Origin: Seribacter sp963934295
GTDB lineage: Bacteria > Verrucomicrobiota > Verrucomicrobiia > Opitutales > Seribacteraceae
NCBI GenBank assembly: GCA_963934295.1
Contig: CAWVXY010000005.1
Coordinates: 1 to 64,000 of the forward strand
Direction: 5' to 3'
Length of the DNA: 64,000 bases
Under the pieces are notes generated by a model. The model ran no database searches and was not told the DNA's origin. It worked only from the letters and a program-made list of their open reading frames with translations. The position numbers and the translations under genes were made by a program. Below are positions 50,168 through 60,500 of this stretch, one piece after another; the stretch's first letter is position 1; each line of letters starts with the position of its first letter.

Positions 50168-51748
50168 GTGAAATCACCAAATTTTGAAAATTGTCAGGTT
50201 GGATTAAGCAAAGACGGAAAAATTGAAAAAGTGTCGAATGCATTTGCTTCCTGGGTGGGCAAAGGGGCAAGCGATTTAATTGGTGAAAACTTCAGACCCT
50301 TTTTTCTTTCTCTTGAAAAGAGTTGGGGGCTAACCTTACCCAAAGATTTTTTCAGGGATGACTTTGAGTGCTTCTTCCCTTTATCTCCAGAAAGTCACAG
50401 ATCTTCCATCGGTATTCATTTTCAAAATATCTGTTACTCAAATAACTCAGTCATTTCTCTCTCCCCCGCCCTCGCGCCTCATGATTCATTAAAAAAAGCC
50501 TTCATGGGTGACTTGATGAATGACCCCCGAGCCCTAGCAAACACTTTAATTCGTCTGCAAAAAGCTGAAAGCCGTCTGTCTGACTATATTAGTAACTTTC
50601 CTGGTATTTTCTTTACTCAAAGACCAGATATGACCTTTAGTTATTTATCTCGTGGAATAAAAAATTTATTCCCAACTGAACATGCTGAACTTTCTAGAAA
50701 TGGTGGGTTATTTTTGAGCAAAATTTTCGAAAAGGATCGAGAACATTTTCACAAAGAACTTAATACGAACGGAAAAAAACCTGAAACATTCAGCTTCACT
50801 TACCGAATTTCAATACCACCCTCGAATCAGATCATTTATCTGCTTGATGTTCGAACACCAATAATCACAGCTACTCAAAAATTACTTGGATATGATGGAG
50901 TATTTGTGGATATAACGAGACAGGCAATTGCCGAGCACAGGTTATCAAATTCAGTTTGGCGGGAAGGGCTCGCTACCTTGACCAATGGATTAGTTCATGA
51001 CTTCAGCAACTTAATGGCGGGAATCTATTCCATAAGTGAACTCTATCATGGAATGATGGAAAAAGACGATCCCATGGCAAAAGGAATGGGGCAGATCAAA
51101 AAAAGTGCCATGCAAGCCCAGAAATTAGTTCGTCGAATCATTGACCTACATCGCGAAAAGCCCGCATCCCGTACTATACATGACCTAAGACTACTCCTGA
51201 AGGACCAAATGGATTTAGTGGACATTATTATTCCAAGAAGTGCAAAAATATCCACCGATTTTGAATCCGAAACAATGCCTGCCTTCATTGAAGAAACCGG
51301 CTTTAGGCAGGTTATCTTAAACCTTGTTATCAATGCGAGGGACGCAATTGAACGAACTGGCAGAATAAAACTTTCTCTCAAAAAAGTAAAAAAAGGAAAA
51401 GTTATTATGAAAGGAGCAATTGGAGAAAAAAGAATTGCTCCGACAGAAGGTGCTGAGATTGCTCTTTCAGACAATGGTAATGGCATTCCGACTGAACTTC
51501 AAGAAAAGCTGTTTGATCCTTTCGTTACTTCAAAACCATCCGGCAGCGGTTCAGGGTTTGGTTTGTATAACACAAAAATCTTTATTGAAGATCATAATGG
51601 ACTGATAGGGTTTTCCACAATCGAGGGAAAAGGTACAACCTTCTTCCTATTCTTACCATTGGAAACTGATGAGGAGGAAAAACCATCCAAAAAAGTCAAA
51701 AGAGCAAAACGAGCAACCCGGGCTTTTATAAAAACAACGAAGAATTAA
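50168..51748 (+). CDS. PAS-domain histidine kinase, NtrB/FlrB class
   Basis: 526 aa, soluble (no membrane helix), GTG start at 50168-50170 preceded by AAGAGAG. Residues 1-60 look like a PAS sensor (GLSKDGKIEKVSNAFASWVG), and 140-260 a second PAS/PAC (ISNFPGIFFTQRPDMTFSYL). The dimerisation H-box is ATLTNGLVHDFSNLMAGI with phospho-His near 280; the ATPase domain has N-box VILNLVINARDAI, G1 ALSDNGNGIP and G2 SGSGFGLYN. A Lys/Arg-rich tail ends the protein. Divergent from the flgB operon, suggesting it controls the flagellar sigma-54 cascade like FlrB or FleS. No response regulator gene is adjacent. Confidence 0.85.
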   Translation: MKSPNFENCQVGLSKDGKIEKVSNAFASWVGKGASDLIGENFRPFFLSLEKSWGLTLPKDFFRDDFECFFPLSPESHRSSIGIHFQNICYSNNSVISLSPALAPHDSLKKAFMGDLMNDPRALANTLIRLQKAESRLSDYISNFPGIFFTQRPDMTFSYLSRGIKNLFPTEHAELSRNGGLFLSKIFEKDREHFHKELNTNGKKPETFSFTYRISIPPSNQIIYLLDVRTPIITATQKLLGYDGVFVDITRQAIAEHRLSNSVWREGLATLTNGLVHDFSNLMAGIYSISELYHGMMEKDDPMAKGMGQIKKSAMQAQKLVRRIIDLHREKPASRTIHDLRLLLKDQMDLVDIIIPRSAKISTDFESETMPAFIEETGFRQVILNLVINARDAIERTGRIKLSLKKVKKGKVIMKGAIGEKRIAPTEGAEIALSDNGNGIPTELQEKLFDPFVTSKPSGSGSGFGLYNTKIFIEDHNGLIGFSTIEGKGTTFFLFLPLETDEEEKPSKKVKRAKRATRAFIKTTKN

Positions 51749-51770
51749 GCATTCTTTTTTATCTAATCTT

Positions 51771-52181
51771 TTATTTTAGCACACCATTTTCGTAAGTTAA
51801 AACGGTGCGTTTTTTTCCTTCTTTACTGTAAAATATCATATCTCCATGAAGTTTGCCGTCCTGATAATTAGCTTCGACCCATGAACCATCTTTCGATTTT
51901 TTAATACTTACTCCATTTAATTTCCCATTCTCAAAAGTTTGCGTCGTATTCAACTTAGTTCCATTCCTCTCCACTTTTCCTGCAAAAGGAAGCATACTTT
52001 CCCTATGGATCAAAATCGTTTCATTTCCATCCATCTGTAAATCAAAATCCTTTGGAAAATCTCCATCTTGTCCGATCCATTCAGTCGGAATTTCTTGGGG
52101 TTCAGGAATAATATCCTCACCGCATGAAAACAAGAGAAGAGAAACCAATATTCCAACAAATCTGTAAATTTCAGAATTCAA
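51771..52181 (-). CDS. MORN/YwqK-repeat lipoprotein
   Basis: 136 aa. Signal peptide with lipobox LLFSC (Cys 20) predicts a membrane-anchored lipoprotein. The C-terminal 60 residues carry three YwqK/MORN-like repeats (QTFENGKLNGVSIKKSKDGS, ANYQDGKLHGDMIFYSKEGK, LTYENGVLK). Such repeats are of unclear function in bacterial envelopes. ATG overlaps the upstream gene as ATGA at 52178-52181. Confidence 0.8.
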   Translation of the reverse strand: MNSEIYRFVGILVSLLLFSCGEDIIPEPQEIPTEWIGQDGDFPKDFDLQMDGNETILIHRESMLPFAGKVERNGTKLNTTQTFENGKLNGVSIKKSKDGSWVEANYQDGKLHGDMIFYSKEGKKRTVLTYENGVLK

Positions 52182-52759
52182 TTTTTCAAGAATTCTGAAA
52201 ATTCATATAACTTGGGGTCACGTATCATTTTTTTCTTCATTAATTTCTTCAATCTAGTCTTAACCGACTCTTTAAGATCGCCCTCCTCGCCCCCCGGTAT
52301 TGGACCGGATTCCTCATCACCCAGAAAGTCTCCCATTCGATCCTCCAATTCATCAGGATCTGCTCCTTCCTCAAGTTTGCGGACAACTTCCTCCATCGGT
52401 TCATCCATCGTTTCTCCTGTCATCTCACACATCTTACGCATCAATTGCCCCATTTGTTTCGGATCTGGATTATCCTCATCCATTCCACCCATCGCACCTT
52501 CTAATTCCTTCATGACTTTTTCCGCCTGGTCTGGATCCATCCCTGCAAAAGGATCATTAGGGTCCGCACCTGCATCTTGGCCCGGTATCTCGGGTGGTTC
52601 CTCTTTTTTTCCAGTAATAGAAAAACCGGAAACCACTTTTTGCATCTTGTATTTCTTACCATCAGGGCAAAGAGGCGTTTTTTCTGCATAGGAAATAGAA
52701 TGGGCAAAAAACGAATAAATCTTACCCGTATCTCGACTCATGAATTCGTAGATTGGCAT
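52178..52759 (-). CDS. FmdB-like protein lacking most zinc-ribbon cysteines
   Basis: 193 aa. The first 50 residues follow the FmdB putative regulatory domain (MPIYEFMSRDTGKIYSFFAH ... PLCPDG), but the two leading cysteines of the CxxC pair are replaced (MSRDTG), leaving a single Cys. The rest is an acidic, Met/Gly-rich region (DPNDPFAGMDPDQAEKVMKE) ending in a basic helix (VKTRLKKLMKKKMIRDPKLY). Possibly a metal-independent descendant of FmdB. Cytosolic by appearance. Confidence 0.7.
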   Translation of the reverse strand: MPIYEFMSRDTGKIYSFFAHSISYAEKTPLCPDGKKYKMQKVVSGFSITGKKEEPPEIPGQDAGADPNDPFAGMDPDQAEKVMKELEGAMGGMDEDNPDPKQMGQLMRKMCEMTGETMDEPMEEVVRKLEEGADPDELEDRMGDFLGDEESGPIPGGEEGDLKESVKTRLKKLMKKKMIRDPKLYEFSEFLKN

Positions 52760-52846
52760 AATGTAAAAGTTCTATTAATTGAAATATGACATATTGGTCT
52801 TTCATGACGTAAATTTTCTTGCCAAGCAATCTTTTCAAAAAATCAA

Positions 52847-53311
52847 ATGAAATCTTTCATCCAGTTTTGGGTCAGAAAGCCAAAGGAAAAACTTTGGTTG
52901 ATACTACCATTTAGTTATACCCTTTTTCTACAAATTCTTACCGGATTCCCCAAACCGGATAGCCTCAAAAATCTTGATGCTAACAAACTTTTTGTCCGTT
53001 TCTCCGAAGAATTGTTCGACTACCCCTTTTGGCTCCAGGATTTAAGTCATTTTCCTCTTTTTTTCACTCTTGCCTGGCTATGGTCTTGGCAACTTGGATG
53101 TATCGAAAAGATTTCAAAATGCTTTACCCATGCTGCATTTCTGTTCTCCTGCTTTTATGCGATAGCTAACGAAATGGCTCAGGCTTTTATTCCCGACCGG
53201 TTCCCATCCCCTGGCGACTTAATTATGAATTTAGCCGGTGTGCTATTCGGTTTGGCTTCTCATTCTTATTTTTACCAAAGGAGTGAAAAACAGAGCCTCG
53301 GAAAAAATTAA
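52847..53311 (+). CDS. VanZ-like family membrane protein
   Basis: 154 aa with four hydrophobic helices. The C-terminal NEMAQAFIPDRFPSPGDLIM followed by NLAGVLFGL is the VanZ-like motif (E-x-x-Q-x-hydrophobic-x-x-x-R-x-x-x-x-x-D-x-x-x-N-x-x-G). Function outside teicoplanin resistance is unknown. Stop overlaps the convergent protease gene by 4 bp. Confidence 0.85.
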   Translation: MKSFIQFWVRKPKEKLWLILPFSYTLFLQILTGFPKPDSLKNLDANKLFVRFSEELFDYPFWLQDLSHFPLFFTLAWLWSWQLGCIEKISKCFTHAAFLFSCFYAIANEMAQAFIPDRFPSPGDLIMNLAGVLFGLASHSYFYQRSEKQSLGKN

Positions 53312-54567
53312 TCCTTTCTCATCGCCCCTTCCCTCTCCAATAAGGTGGGATGGGAATAATGAAAACCAGCGAGCAAGGCATGTGGCAAAGGATGGGACAA
53401 ATTCTCCACATACAATTTTCTTAAAGCAGAGATTAAAGGCTCCGCATCACCCACAGCTTTTTTGGCAAAGTCATCCGCTTCAAACTCATGCTTTCTTGAA
53501 AAGAGATTACTTATCGGCGTAAGCCAGTAAGTGAAAAAACCCAGAGTTAAGGACAAACCAATGATCAAAGGACTCAAGGAAGAAGTTAAGGAGGAATCCA
53601 AACCAAGTCCCAAATAAAACCATTCGCTTTGAAGAAGATAGCCCATCAAGCCGAAACCGGCCAAACCCATAATAAAAGCCATAACCAAACGTTTGGGAAT
53701 ATGCCCCAGCTTATAATGGCCTACTTCGTGCGCAAGCACCGCCTCAATCTCCTCGATTGACATCTGCTTGATCAAGGTATCATAAAGAACTATTCGACGA
53801 AAGCGCCCAAAACCAGTAAAATAAGCATTTGAATGACCGGATCGTTTACTCCCGTCAATCACCTCGATCGTGTTGGCTTTAAATCCGGTCTTATCCGACA
53901 ATGCCATGAGTCGATCCTTCAACTCACCGTTTTCCAAGGGGGTAAGTTTATTAAAAAGAGGAAGAATTAATTTTGGATACAGCACCATCATGAGCAATTG
54001 TATACCAAAAAAGACCACAAATGCGGCTGCCCACCAATACTCAGGAGAAGCCTCAGATATTGTACGGTACATCCATATTAACAGGGCGAGCATAAGGTAG
54101 GATAGCCCAAAACCCAAAATTGTACCCTTAATTTTATCCACGACCCAAAGCTTTTTAGTCGATTTATTAAAGCCAAATTTTTCTTCCAATGTAAATTGAT
54201 TATACCAGTCAAAAAACAGCCCTGGTATTTGAAGTACATTCAATAAAGCAGTAGCAACAAAAGCCGCCCACCAGACTGAGTCAACTTTGGTTACGGGCCA
54301 TACTTCGAAAACTTTAGGCAAAACATATAGAAAGACTGGAAAAAAAATAATAAATCCAAAAATTTCTTGTATCCTCGAGAAACGGCTTTTACTCAAAGAA
54401 TATTTACTCGCTTTTTGCCAAGTTTCTTCATCCATCAATGACTTTGAATCCTCAGGTTGCTTATCCATCAAGTGGGCAACATGCCCTTCATTCAAAACCT
54501 TAAGATAATATTCGAATAAAAATTGGCACACGGCCAAAACCACAATAATTGTCTGCAATTCAGTCAT
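53308..54567 (-). CDS. M48-family CAAX prenyl protease (Ste24-like)
   Basis: 419 aa multi-pass membrane zinc metallopeptidase. Catalytic HExxH in EAVLAHEVGHYKLGHIPK near residue 285 and the third ligand Glu in RKHEFEADDFAKK near 360. N-terminal CAAX_prenyl_proteinase region (FSRIQEIFGFIIFFPVFLYV, WYNQFTLEEKFGFNKSTKKL). Prokaryotic homologues are probably envelope quality-control proteases, since bacteria lack the prenylated substrates of yeast Ste24. Confidence 0.95.
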   Translation of the reverse strand: MTELQTIIVVLAVCQFLFEYYLKVLNEGHVAHLMDKQPEDSKSLMDEETWQKASKYSLSKSRFSRIQEIFGFIIFFPVFLYVLPKVFEVWPVTKVDSVWWAAFVATALLNVLQIPGLFFDWYNQFTLEEKFGFNKSTKKLWVVDKIKGTILGFGLSYLMLALLIWMYRTISEASPEYWWAAAFVVFFGIQLLMMVLYPKLILPLFNKLTPLENGELKDRLMALSDKTGFKANTIEVIDGSKRSGHSNAYFTGFGRFRRIVLYDTLIKQMSIEEIEAVLAHEVGHYKLGHIPKRLVMAFIMGLAGFGLMGYLLQSEWFYLGLGLDSSLTSSLSPLIIGLSLTLGFFTYWLTPISNLFSRKHEFEADDFAKKAVGDAEPLISALRKLYVENLSHPLPHALLAGFHYSHPTLLEREGAMRKD

Positions 54568-55019
54568 TACCTCTTATGTAACCATACAATTTCACAATGT
54601 CGACCGTAGAGCTTTCAAAACTAATTTTATTACCACTTTACAGGACATCCTGAGTTCCAGTTTTGAAAAAAGTAGGAATAAATTGAGTAATTTAGTATGG
54701 CAATGCATGGTTTTCTTGTTTTGCTCACTTCGTTTAGGGAGAGCAATGGGACAGAACCCTCCATTTTTTCGGTCAACTCCTTATCAAATAAACCATAAAT
54801 TACTTGCTCCCTGATTTAATCATCTAGCGGTATCCATGATATTTTTTGTCAATTTGCGAGTATTTTCCTTGGGGCAAAAAAGATACTGTAATGAGTGGAT
54901 GAAAGAATAGACTATTTCTTATCTAAATTTTAGTAACAATAAAGCTTTAATACTGTTTTTCAATTAGCTCTATTTGAATTGCGATTATACAAAAATACTA
55001 TAGAAATAAGCCAACACAA
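54568..55019. other. 452-bp intergenic region, no gene seen
   Basis: AT-rich divergent spacer between the M48 protease gene and xseB. No ORF with family similarity, no tRNA and no long repeat was seen. It contains a candidate xseB promoter at its right end (listed separately); the left end should hold the protease promoter, which I could not assign. A small RNA cannot be excluded. Confidence 0.6.
54974..55001 (+). promoter_or_regulatory. Candidate sigma-70 promoter of xseB-dxs
   Basis: TTGAAT (54974-54979) and TACTAT (54996-55001) are spaced by 16 nt and lie 18 nt before the xseB ATG. Four of six matches in each box. Suggestive only in this AT-rich context. Confidence 0.35.
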
Positions 55020-55274
55020 ATGGGAAATCCTGAAACACAGTCCGATGATGAAGATGAACTCTCTTTTGAAGATGCATTAGCCAATCTTGAAGAAATCATT
55101 CAAAGAATGGAGTCAGGCGAGGCTCCACTCGACTCTTTGGTCACTCACTATCAAACCGGTGTAAAAATGTTAAAACTCTGCCGTGAGAAGATTGAAGGGG
55201 CAGAAATGAAGATTAAGGAAGTTCAGGAAAAAGACGGGGAATTCATTGAAAAAGATTTTGAGGATATGGTGTGA
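55020..55274 (+). CDS. xseB: Exodeoxyribonuclease VII small subunit XseB
   Basis: 84 aa. The family core SFEDALANLEEIIQRMESGE followed by APLDSLVTHYQTGVKMLKLC is complete. XseB caps the XseA nuclease that degrades single-stranded DNA. xseA is not nearby. The common pairing of xseB with dxs is kept: the stop (TGA) overlaps the dxs start as TGATG. Confidence 0.95.
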   Translation: MGNPETQSDDEDELSFEDALANLEEIIQRMESGEAPLDSLVTHYQTGVKMLKLCREKIEGAEMKIKEVQEKDGEFIEKDFEDMV

Positions 55275-57196
55275 TGGATAATAATACTGAAATTTTAAAA
55301 AATATAAAGTGTCCGGGTGATGTAAAATCTCTCGACGAAAAACAACTCGAAGTTCTTTGTGAGGAAATTCGTAATCGTATCATTGGTGCAACTTCCCAAA
55401 ATGGTGGCCATGTAGGTCCCAATCTTGGGGTTGTTGAATTAACCGTGGCTCTCCATATTGCCTTTGATACGCCAAAAGATTCCTTCTTTTGGGATGTTTC
55501 TCACCAGGGCTATGTTCATAAATTACTTACCGGGCGAAATGATGAGCGTTTCGAAAAAATCAGGCAATCTGAAGGCTTGAGCGGTTTCCTTTCCCGTGAG
55601 GAAAGTGAACATGATGCCTTTGGTGCCGGGCATGCGGGTACTGCCCTATCCTCGGCACTGGGCCGTTGTATTGCAAGAGATCTGAGTAAAAAAGATGATC
55701 ATGTGGTTGCAGTGGCCGGTGATGCGGCTTTTACCTGTGGGATTACCCTGGAGGCCTTGAACAACATAGCCAGTTCAACCAAGCGATTTATTTTGGTCTT
55801 GAACGATAATGAATGGTCCATTGCCAAGAACGTGGGTGCATTTTCTAAATACTTTAATGAATTAATAACCAACCCAGCTTACACACGCCTTCACAAGGAT
55901 GCTGAAAATTTTCTCACCCAAATGCCTGGTGGTCCATCCCTAATGAAATTCCTGTCCAAGGCAAAACGGGACACCAAAGAATTAATAGCACCATCCAGTA
56001 TTTTTGAAAAAATGGGTATCCGTTATCTAGGACCCATTGACGGACATGATGTGCAGTCATTAGTTCGCTTCTTCGAGTTTGCTAAAACTTCGGATGAACC
56101 GATCGTTCTCCATTTACTCACTCAAAAGGGGAAGGGCTTTCCTGTTGCTTTAGAAGAGCCTGAAAAATGGCACGGTTCCGGTCCGTTTGATAAGGAGACT
56201 GGAAAAAGTAAGCCCTCTTCTCCCTCGGCTCCTCCTAAGTTTCAAGATGTGTTCGGCGAATGCCTCTCGAACTTAGCGGCAAAAAATGAAGATATTGTTG
56301 GTATTACCGCAGCTATGCCTAGCGGGACGGGCTTGGACGCCCTGCACAAGGCAATACCCGAGCGCTTTTTCGATGTGGGTATAGCCGAGGAACATGCAGT
56401 TCTCTTGGCTGCAGGTATGGCAACCGGAGGAAAACTCCCGGTTTGCGCAATCTATTCAACTTTTCTACAAAGAGCCTATGACCCCATCATTCATGATGTC
56501 TGTCTGCAAAATCTGCCAGTGACATTTTGTCTGGACCGGGCGGGTTTATCCCCAAATGATGGTCCGACCCACCATGGATTATTCGACCTTTCATACCTCC
56601 GCTGCGTACCCAATGGTATTATCATGCAACCTAAGGATGAAGATGAACTCCAAGACATGATGGCAACCGGAATTGAATCAGGATCCCCTTCATTTATCCG
56701 TTATCCTCGCGGTGAAGGTGTTGGTGTGAAGCGAAAAGATAAACCCCTTCCTTTAGAAATAGGAAAAGCAGAGGTTTTACGTAAGGGTTCTCTTTGTGCC
56801 ATTTGGGCGATTGGAGATTTTGTACAAATCGCCCTCTCCATCGCGGATCAGTTAAAAGAAAAATATGGTATTCAAATTACGGTGGTTAATGCTCGTTTCA
56901 TCAAACCACTTGATAAAGAAACTCTTCTAGAACAGGCAAAAAACCACCAAAGTATTGTAACTATGGAGGACAATGTTCTCATGGGTGGTTTTGGCTCAAG
57001 TATTCTCGAAGAGTTTGAGCAAAATGGAATTACCATCTCCGTAAAACGCTTCGGGTGGCCTGATAAGTTCATCGAGCATGGAAACTCGGTCGATGAACTA
57101 AGGAGTAAGGTTGGATTGGACAGAGAAAGCTTATATAATTCTATCGAAGACCTTCTTTCCTTACAAGGCCATGTAGTAACTCCTATTTTCGCTTAA
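55274..57196 (+). CDS. dxs: 1-Deoxy-D-xylulose-5-phosphate synthase Dxs
   Basis: TPP-dependent first enzyme of the MEP isoprenoid pathway. 640 aa from the ATG at 55274; an in-frame GTG lies one codon earlier. N-terminal FWDVSHQGYVHKLLTGR, HDAFGAGHAGTALSSALG, the TPP/Mg site AVAGDAAFTCGITLEALNN with LVLNDNEWSIAKNVGA (GDA instead of the frequent GDG), the central Pyr domain (DVGIAEEHAVLLAAGMATGG, LDRAGLSPNDGPTHHGLFDL) and a C-terminal transketolase domain (ITVVNARFIKPLD). DXP is also a precursor of the ThiG thiazole. Confidence 0.96.
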   Translation: MDNNTEILKNIKCPGDVKSLDEKQLEVLCEEIRNRIIGATSQNGGHVGPNLGVVELTVALHIAFDTPKDSFFWDVSHQGYVHKLLTGRNDERFEKIRQSEGLSGFLSREESEHDAFGAGHAGTALSSALGRCIARDLSKKDDHVVAVAGDAAFTCGITLEALNNIASSTKRFILVLNDNEWSIAKNVGAFSKYFNELITNPAYTRLHKDAENFLTQMPGGPSLMKFLSKAKRDTKELIAPSSIFEKMGIRYLGPIDGHDVQSLVRFFEFAKTSDEPIVLHLLTQKGKGFPVALEEPEKWHGSGPFDKETGKSKPSSPSAPPKFQDVFGECLSNLAAKNEDIVGITAAMPSGTGLDALHKAIPERFFDVGIAEEHAVLLAAGMATGGKLPVCAIYSTFLQRAYDPIIHDVCLQNLPVTFCLDRAGLSPNDGPTHHGLFDLSYLRCVPNGIIMQPKDEDELQDMMATGIESGSPSFIRYPRGEGVGVKRKDKPLPLEIGKAEVLRKGSLCAIWAIGDFVQIALSIADQLKEKYGIQITVVNARFIKPLDKETLLEQAKNHQSIVTMEDNVLMGGFGSSILEEFEQNGITISVKRFGWPDKFIEHGNSVDELRSKVGLDRESLYNSIEDLLSLQGHVVTPIFA

Positions 57197-57262
57197 ACAA
57201 AGCCAGTCTTTTCCTTTTTTATTAATACGATTGTCACTCCTCAATAAAGAGATTTCATATCC

Positions 57263-57575
57263 CTATTCGAATGTGATCCATTTATCTTCGTTGTAAATAA
57301 AAACTAAGGAAGGTAGATCATTACGCTTCCTTTGAAAATACATCCATTCCCCACTGAGAGTAGAGTATAAATACCCCGTTCCTAATGTGGCATCCCAGTT
57401 TACTGAATCAGTCCATAACCATCCCCACTTCTCAGTCCAAAACCAAACTGCATCAGTTTTAGTTCCTGAAGCAAGATAGACCCAGAGAAAGTCCTCGTGA
57501 TATGTCCACAAGTTTGAGAAGGAATGGAAATATCCCAACCAATTAGTCTTCCAATCTCCGAGTTCAGTAGAAGTG
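57263..57575 (-). other. Trp/Tyr-rich C-terminal tail domain
   Basis: The last ~100 residues of the giant protein hold about 14 Trp (WKTNWLGYFHSFSNLWTYHE, VWFWTEKWGWLWTDSVNWDA, then YLYSTLSGEWMYFQRKR). I recall similar aromatic tails at the ends of secreted proteins of marine Verrucomicrobia, where a sorting or surface-attachment role is likely. This comes from memory, not a search. Confidence 0.55.
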
Positions 57576-60500
57576 GCATCCTGAATGATTTTCGGCTGAA
57601 CCATTAGAGTATAATTTAGTTCTTCACGGTGAGATGTGTTTTGATCAATGAATTTATGAACAAAGATTTGAATCTGATGGCTTCCAAGATCTCCTTCCGT
57701 AGGCGTTCCCTCAATTGAAAATTTACTCGCTGAATCCCTGATTAAATTTAACCAGGATGGTAGACCTTGAGGAAGAATTAAAATATCATCCATTATTGTT
57801 CCGGAAAGGGTAAATTCCGATCGGTACTTACTAAATTGAGGACTTGAAAGTAATGGATCTCCAAGAATAAAAAATGCAGAAGTGCTATCCATGACCTCGA
57901 TTGTCCATTCACAAGTTAAACCAGCAAGGCCAGTTGAATTAATATCAAACTTAACATTCGATACTGTTCCTACTGTTACTGGACTATGCCCCCAGACCAA
58001 GCCCGTTCCATCTTTGAAGAGTTCAATATTCAACCATTCCGGTTTTTCAGAAATATGAAGGCTTAATGGAGCGCCCTTTGGCCAAGGTCCGGTAATGAAA
58101 TCATATTCATACACATTTGAGGATAATACACTTGTCTGTGGTGTTGGATAAAAAGTTGGACTGAATTGTTTAGGACCAAATAGGGAAACATAAGAATTTT
58201 GATTACCAGTTACTGCGCTAGGAAAAATTCCTCCCGAAGAAATCTCCCCCCCGGAAATTCCGCTTACTAAAAAATGTCCAACCATTGAACTGTCAATTTG
58301 GTTAATAATATCTTCGCCGCCCCCACCTAGATGTATCGCATCCAGCACATGACTTCCATCAATAGCAAGAAGAGCAATGTAGCAATCTCTTCCCCCAGAA
58401 GTGGAAAAAGATTTTTTAGCCAAATCAATATCATTATCAAAAGAACCAGCAAAAAAGATTTGACCGACATTATTTACCATTGCGTCAATTGAATCATTAC
58501 CTGTTCCACCATAAGCAGAAAGTGAGACGCAATTACCGGTATCAGTTAATACCGCGATAAACCCATCTTGTTTTCCGTAGCTTTTTATTTTTCGATTTCC
58601 CCATTTAAAATCAGTCATAAAATTACCACATACTATGATCCGTTTTAATGACTGAATGGTGAATGAAGTAATTTCATCATCTCCTGGCCCTCCACCAAAA
58701 TAAATATTTTCCCAACTTCCACGAGTATCCAATTTAGCTATAAAACAATCATTCAGACCAACAGCACTTTGTGAGATTGAACCAAAGACAGATTTACCAC
58801 GATAAGAACCAGCCAGAAAAATTTCCCCATTCGGACCGACTCTAATATCAGAAACAAAATCATCATCGGTACCACCAAATGCCTGAAACCACTCAACGCT
58901 TGAGACATCGACCTGAGGGACTTTCAAAATAAATCCATCCTTCTCACCTTTCGACTGAACAGAATGAGAACCGTGGGAAAAGGTTCCCTTAAATTCTCCA
59001 GAAATTAAAAATTTATTATCAACAAGAATAGACTTCTTAAAATATTCTCCTCCAGAACCTCCGATTCGGGTCAGATTTTTTAAAGAACCATTGGTTGACC
59101 ATTGAACTACGAATAAATCAGAACCACCTATCGCATTTATGCTAAAAGGTCCAACCTGCAGGGTTCCAGTAAAGTCTCCCATTATATATATTTCACTGTC
59201 AACATCGGTAATAATCGATTTTATAGAAAGTGAACCTGAACTTATTAAATGAATAGATTTAGAAATCTCACCATCTAAACCGATGGAACTCACAAAGCCA
59301 TCATTACTTCCTTGGCTCGAAAAAGTATTTTGGCCCAATTTTATGGAATTTAAAAAAGTCCCTCCAATTAAATAACCTCCATCTAAAAAACTTGAGGAAG
59401 AAGAAACCGAAACATCTTTTCCCAAATTCATAACCACGGAAAAATCAGGTAATATCTCATCCGAACGCATAGAACGAGAGTTTGCAGAAACCGAGTAATT
59501 GAGATCCAAGTCGGACACCCCTCCGTCGGCATTATAAGCTCGGATTCTGATACTTCCCTCTTGCCCCGTGAAGGGCGGAACGAGCCCTCCTAGCATACCT
59601 GTACCATCTCGGTTATCCTGAAAATTAATCCAATCTGGTCCACTCACCATCATTAACCGAACAACTGATTGATTGAGCACCTTAATCTCCTCATTAAAAA
59701 ATTCATTTTCCAACAAAGTAAGATCGAGTACTGATTGGAATGAAGGGCTTCCCTGCATAGACTCAAGTTTAAGTAAAAATTTACTGCCTTCGGAAACTAA
59801 ATTTCCATTCAAGGAAAACGGCACAGTCAATGCCGCACCAACTAGAACAGTGCCAAAAGAATCTACTTGGAATCCAGAAAGAGTATCCTGCCCAGTCGAT
59901 CCAATGAGTTCTTCCCATAAAATTGATCCGTTTAAAGGATTCAACTTAATTGCCATTAAATCATCCTGTCCCAGTGATGAATAGACATGGGAACTCCCTG
60001 GCAGAGATAAGTTTCCATCAAAACTTAAAATGCATAAAGGATAACCGAAGGGATCGATTTGAATTTCCCCTGCATTTGATTTTCCGCTTGCAGAAAGAGC
60101 AACCAGCCAATTTGGAACTAAGTCTAAATTAAGAGAAGATATAAACCCACTTTCTGAGGATGTAGATAAAATGGTCTTATTATCAATAACTAATTTGGTT
60201 TTAAATTCTCCAGAAAGAAAAATGGATTCTTTTTCAAACCTAAATCCAATTGCTTTATTGTGAAATCCGGTAATTAAAGATTTTCCCGCCACCACTTCTC
60301 CATTTTTAGAAAACTTGATCACCGTGCAATACATGGGGTCTGAATTCTTTTGAGTATTACTGACTGATAAAAAGGATCCGTCTGGGAGGCTATCTAACCC
60401 AACCATTTCTTCGACACCCGTTCCACCAAACGTTTTAAGCCAACCAAATCCACCATCTTTCTTTATATTCCAAATAAAATTATCACTCTCCCCTTGAGCG

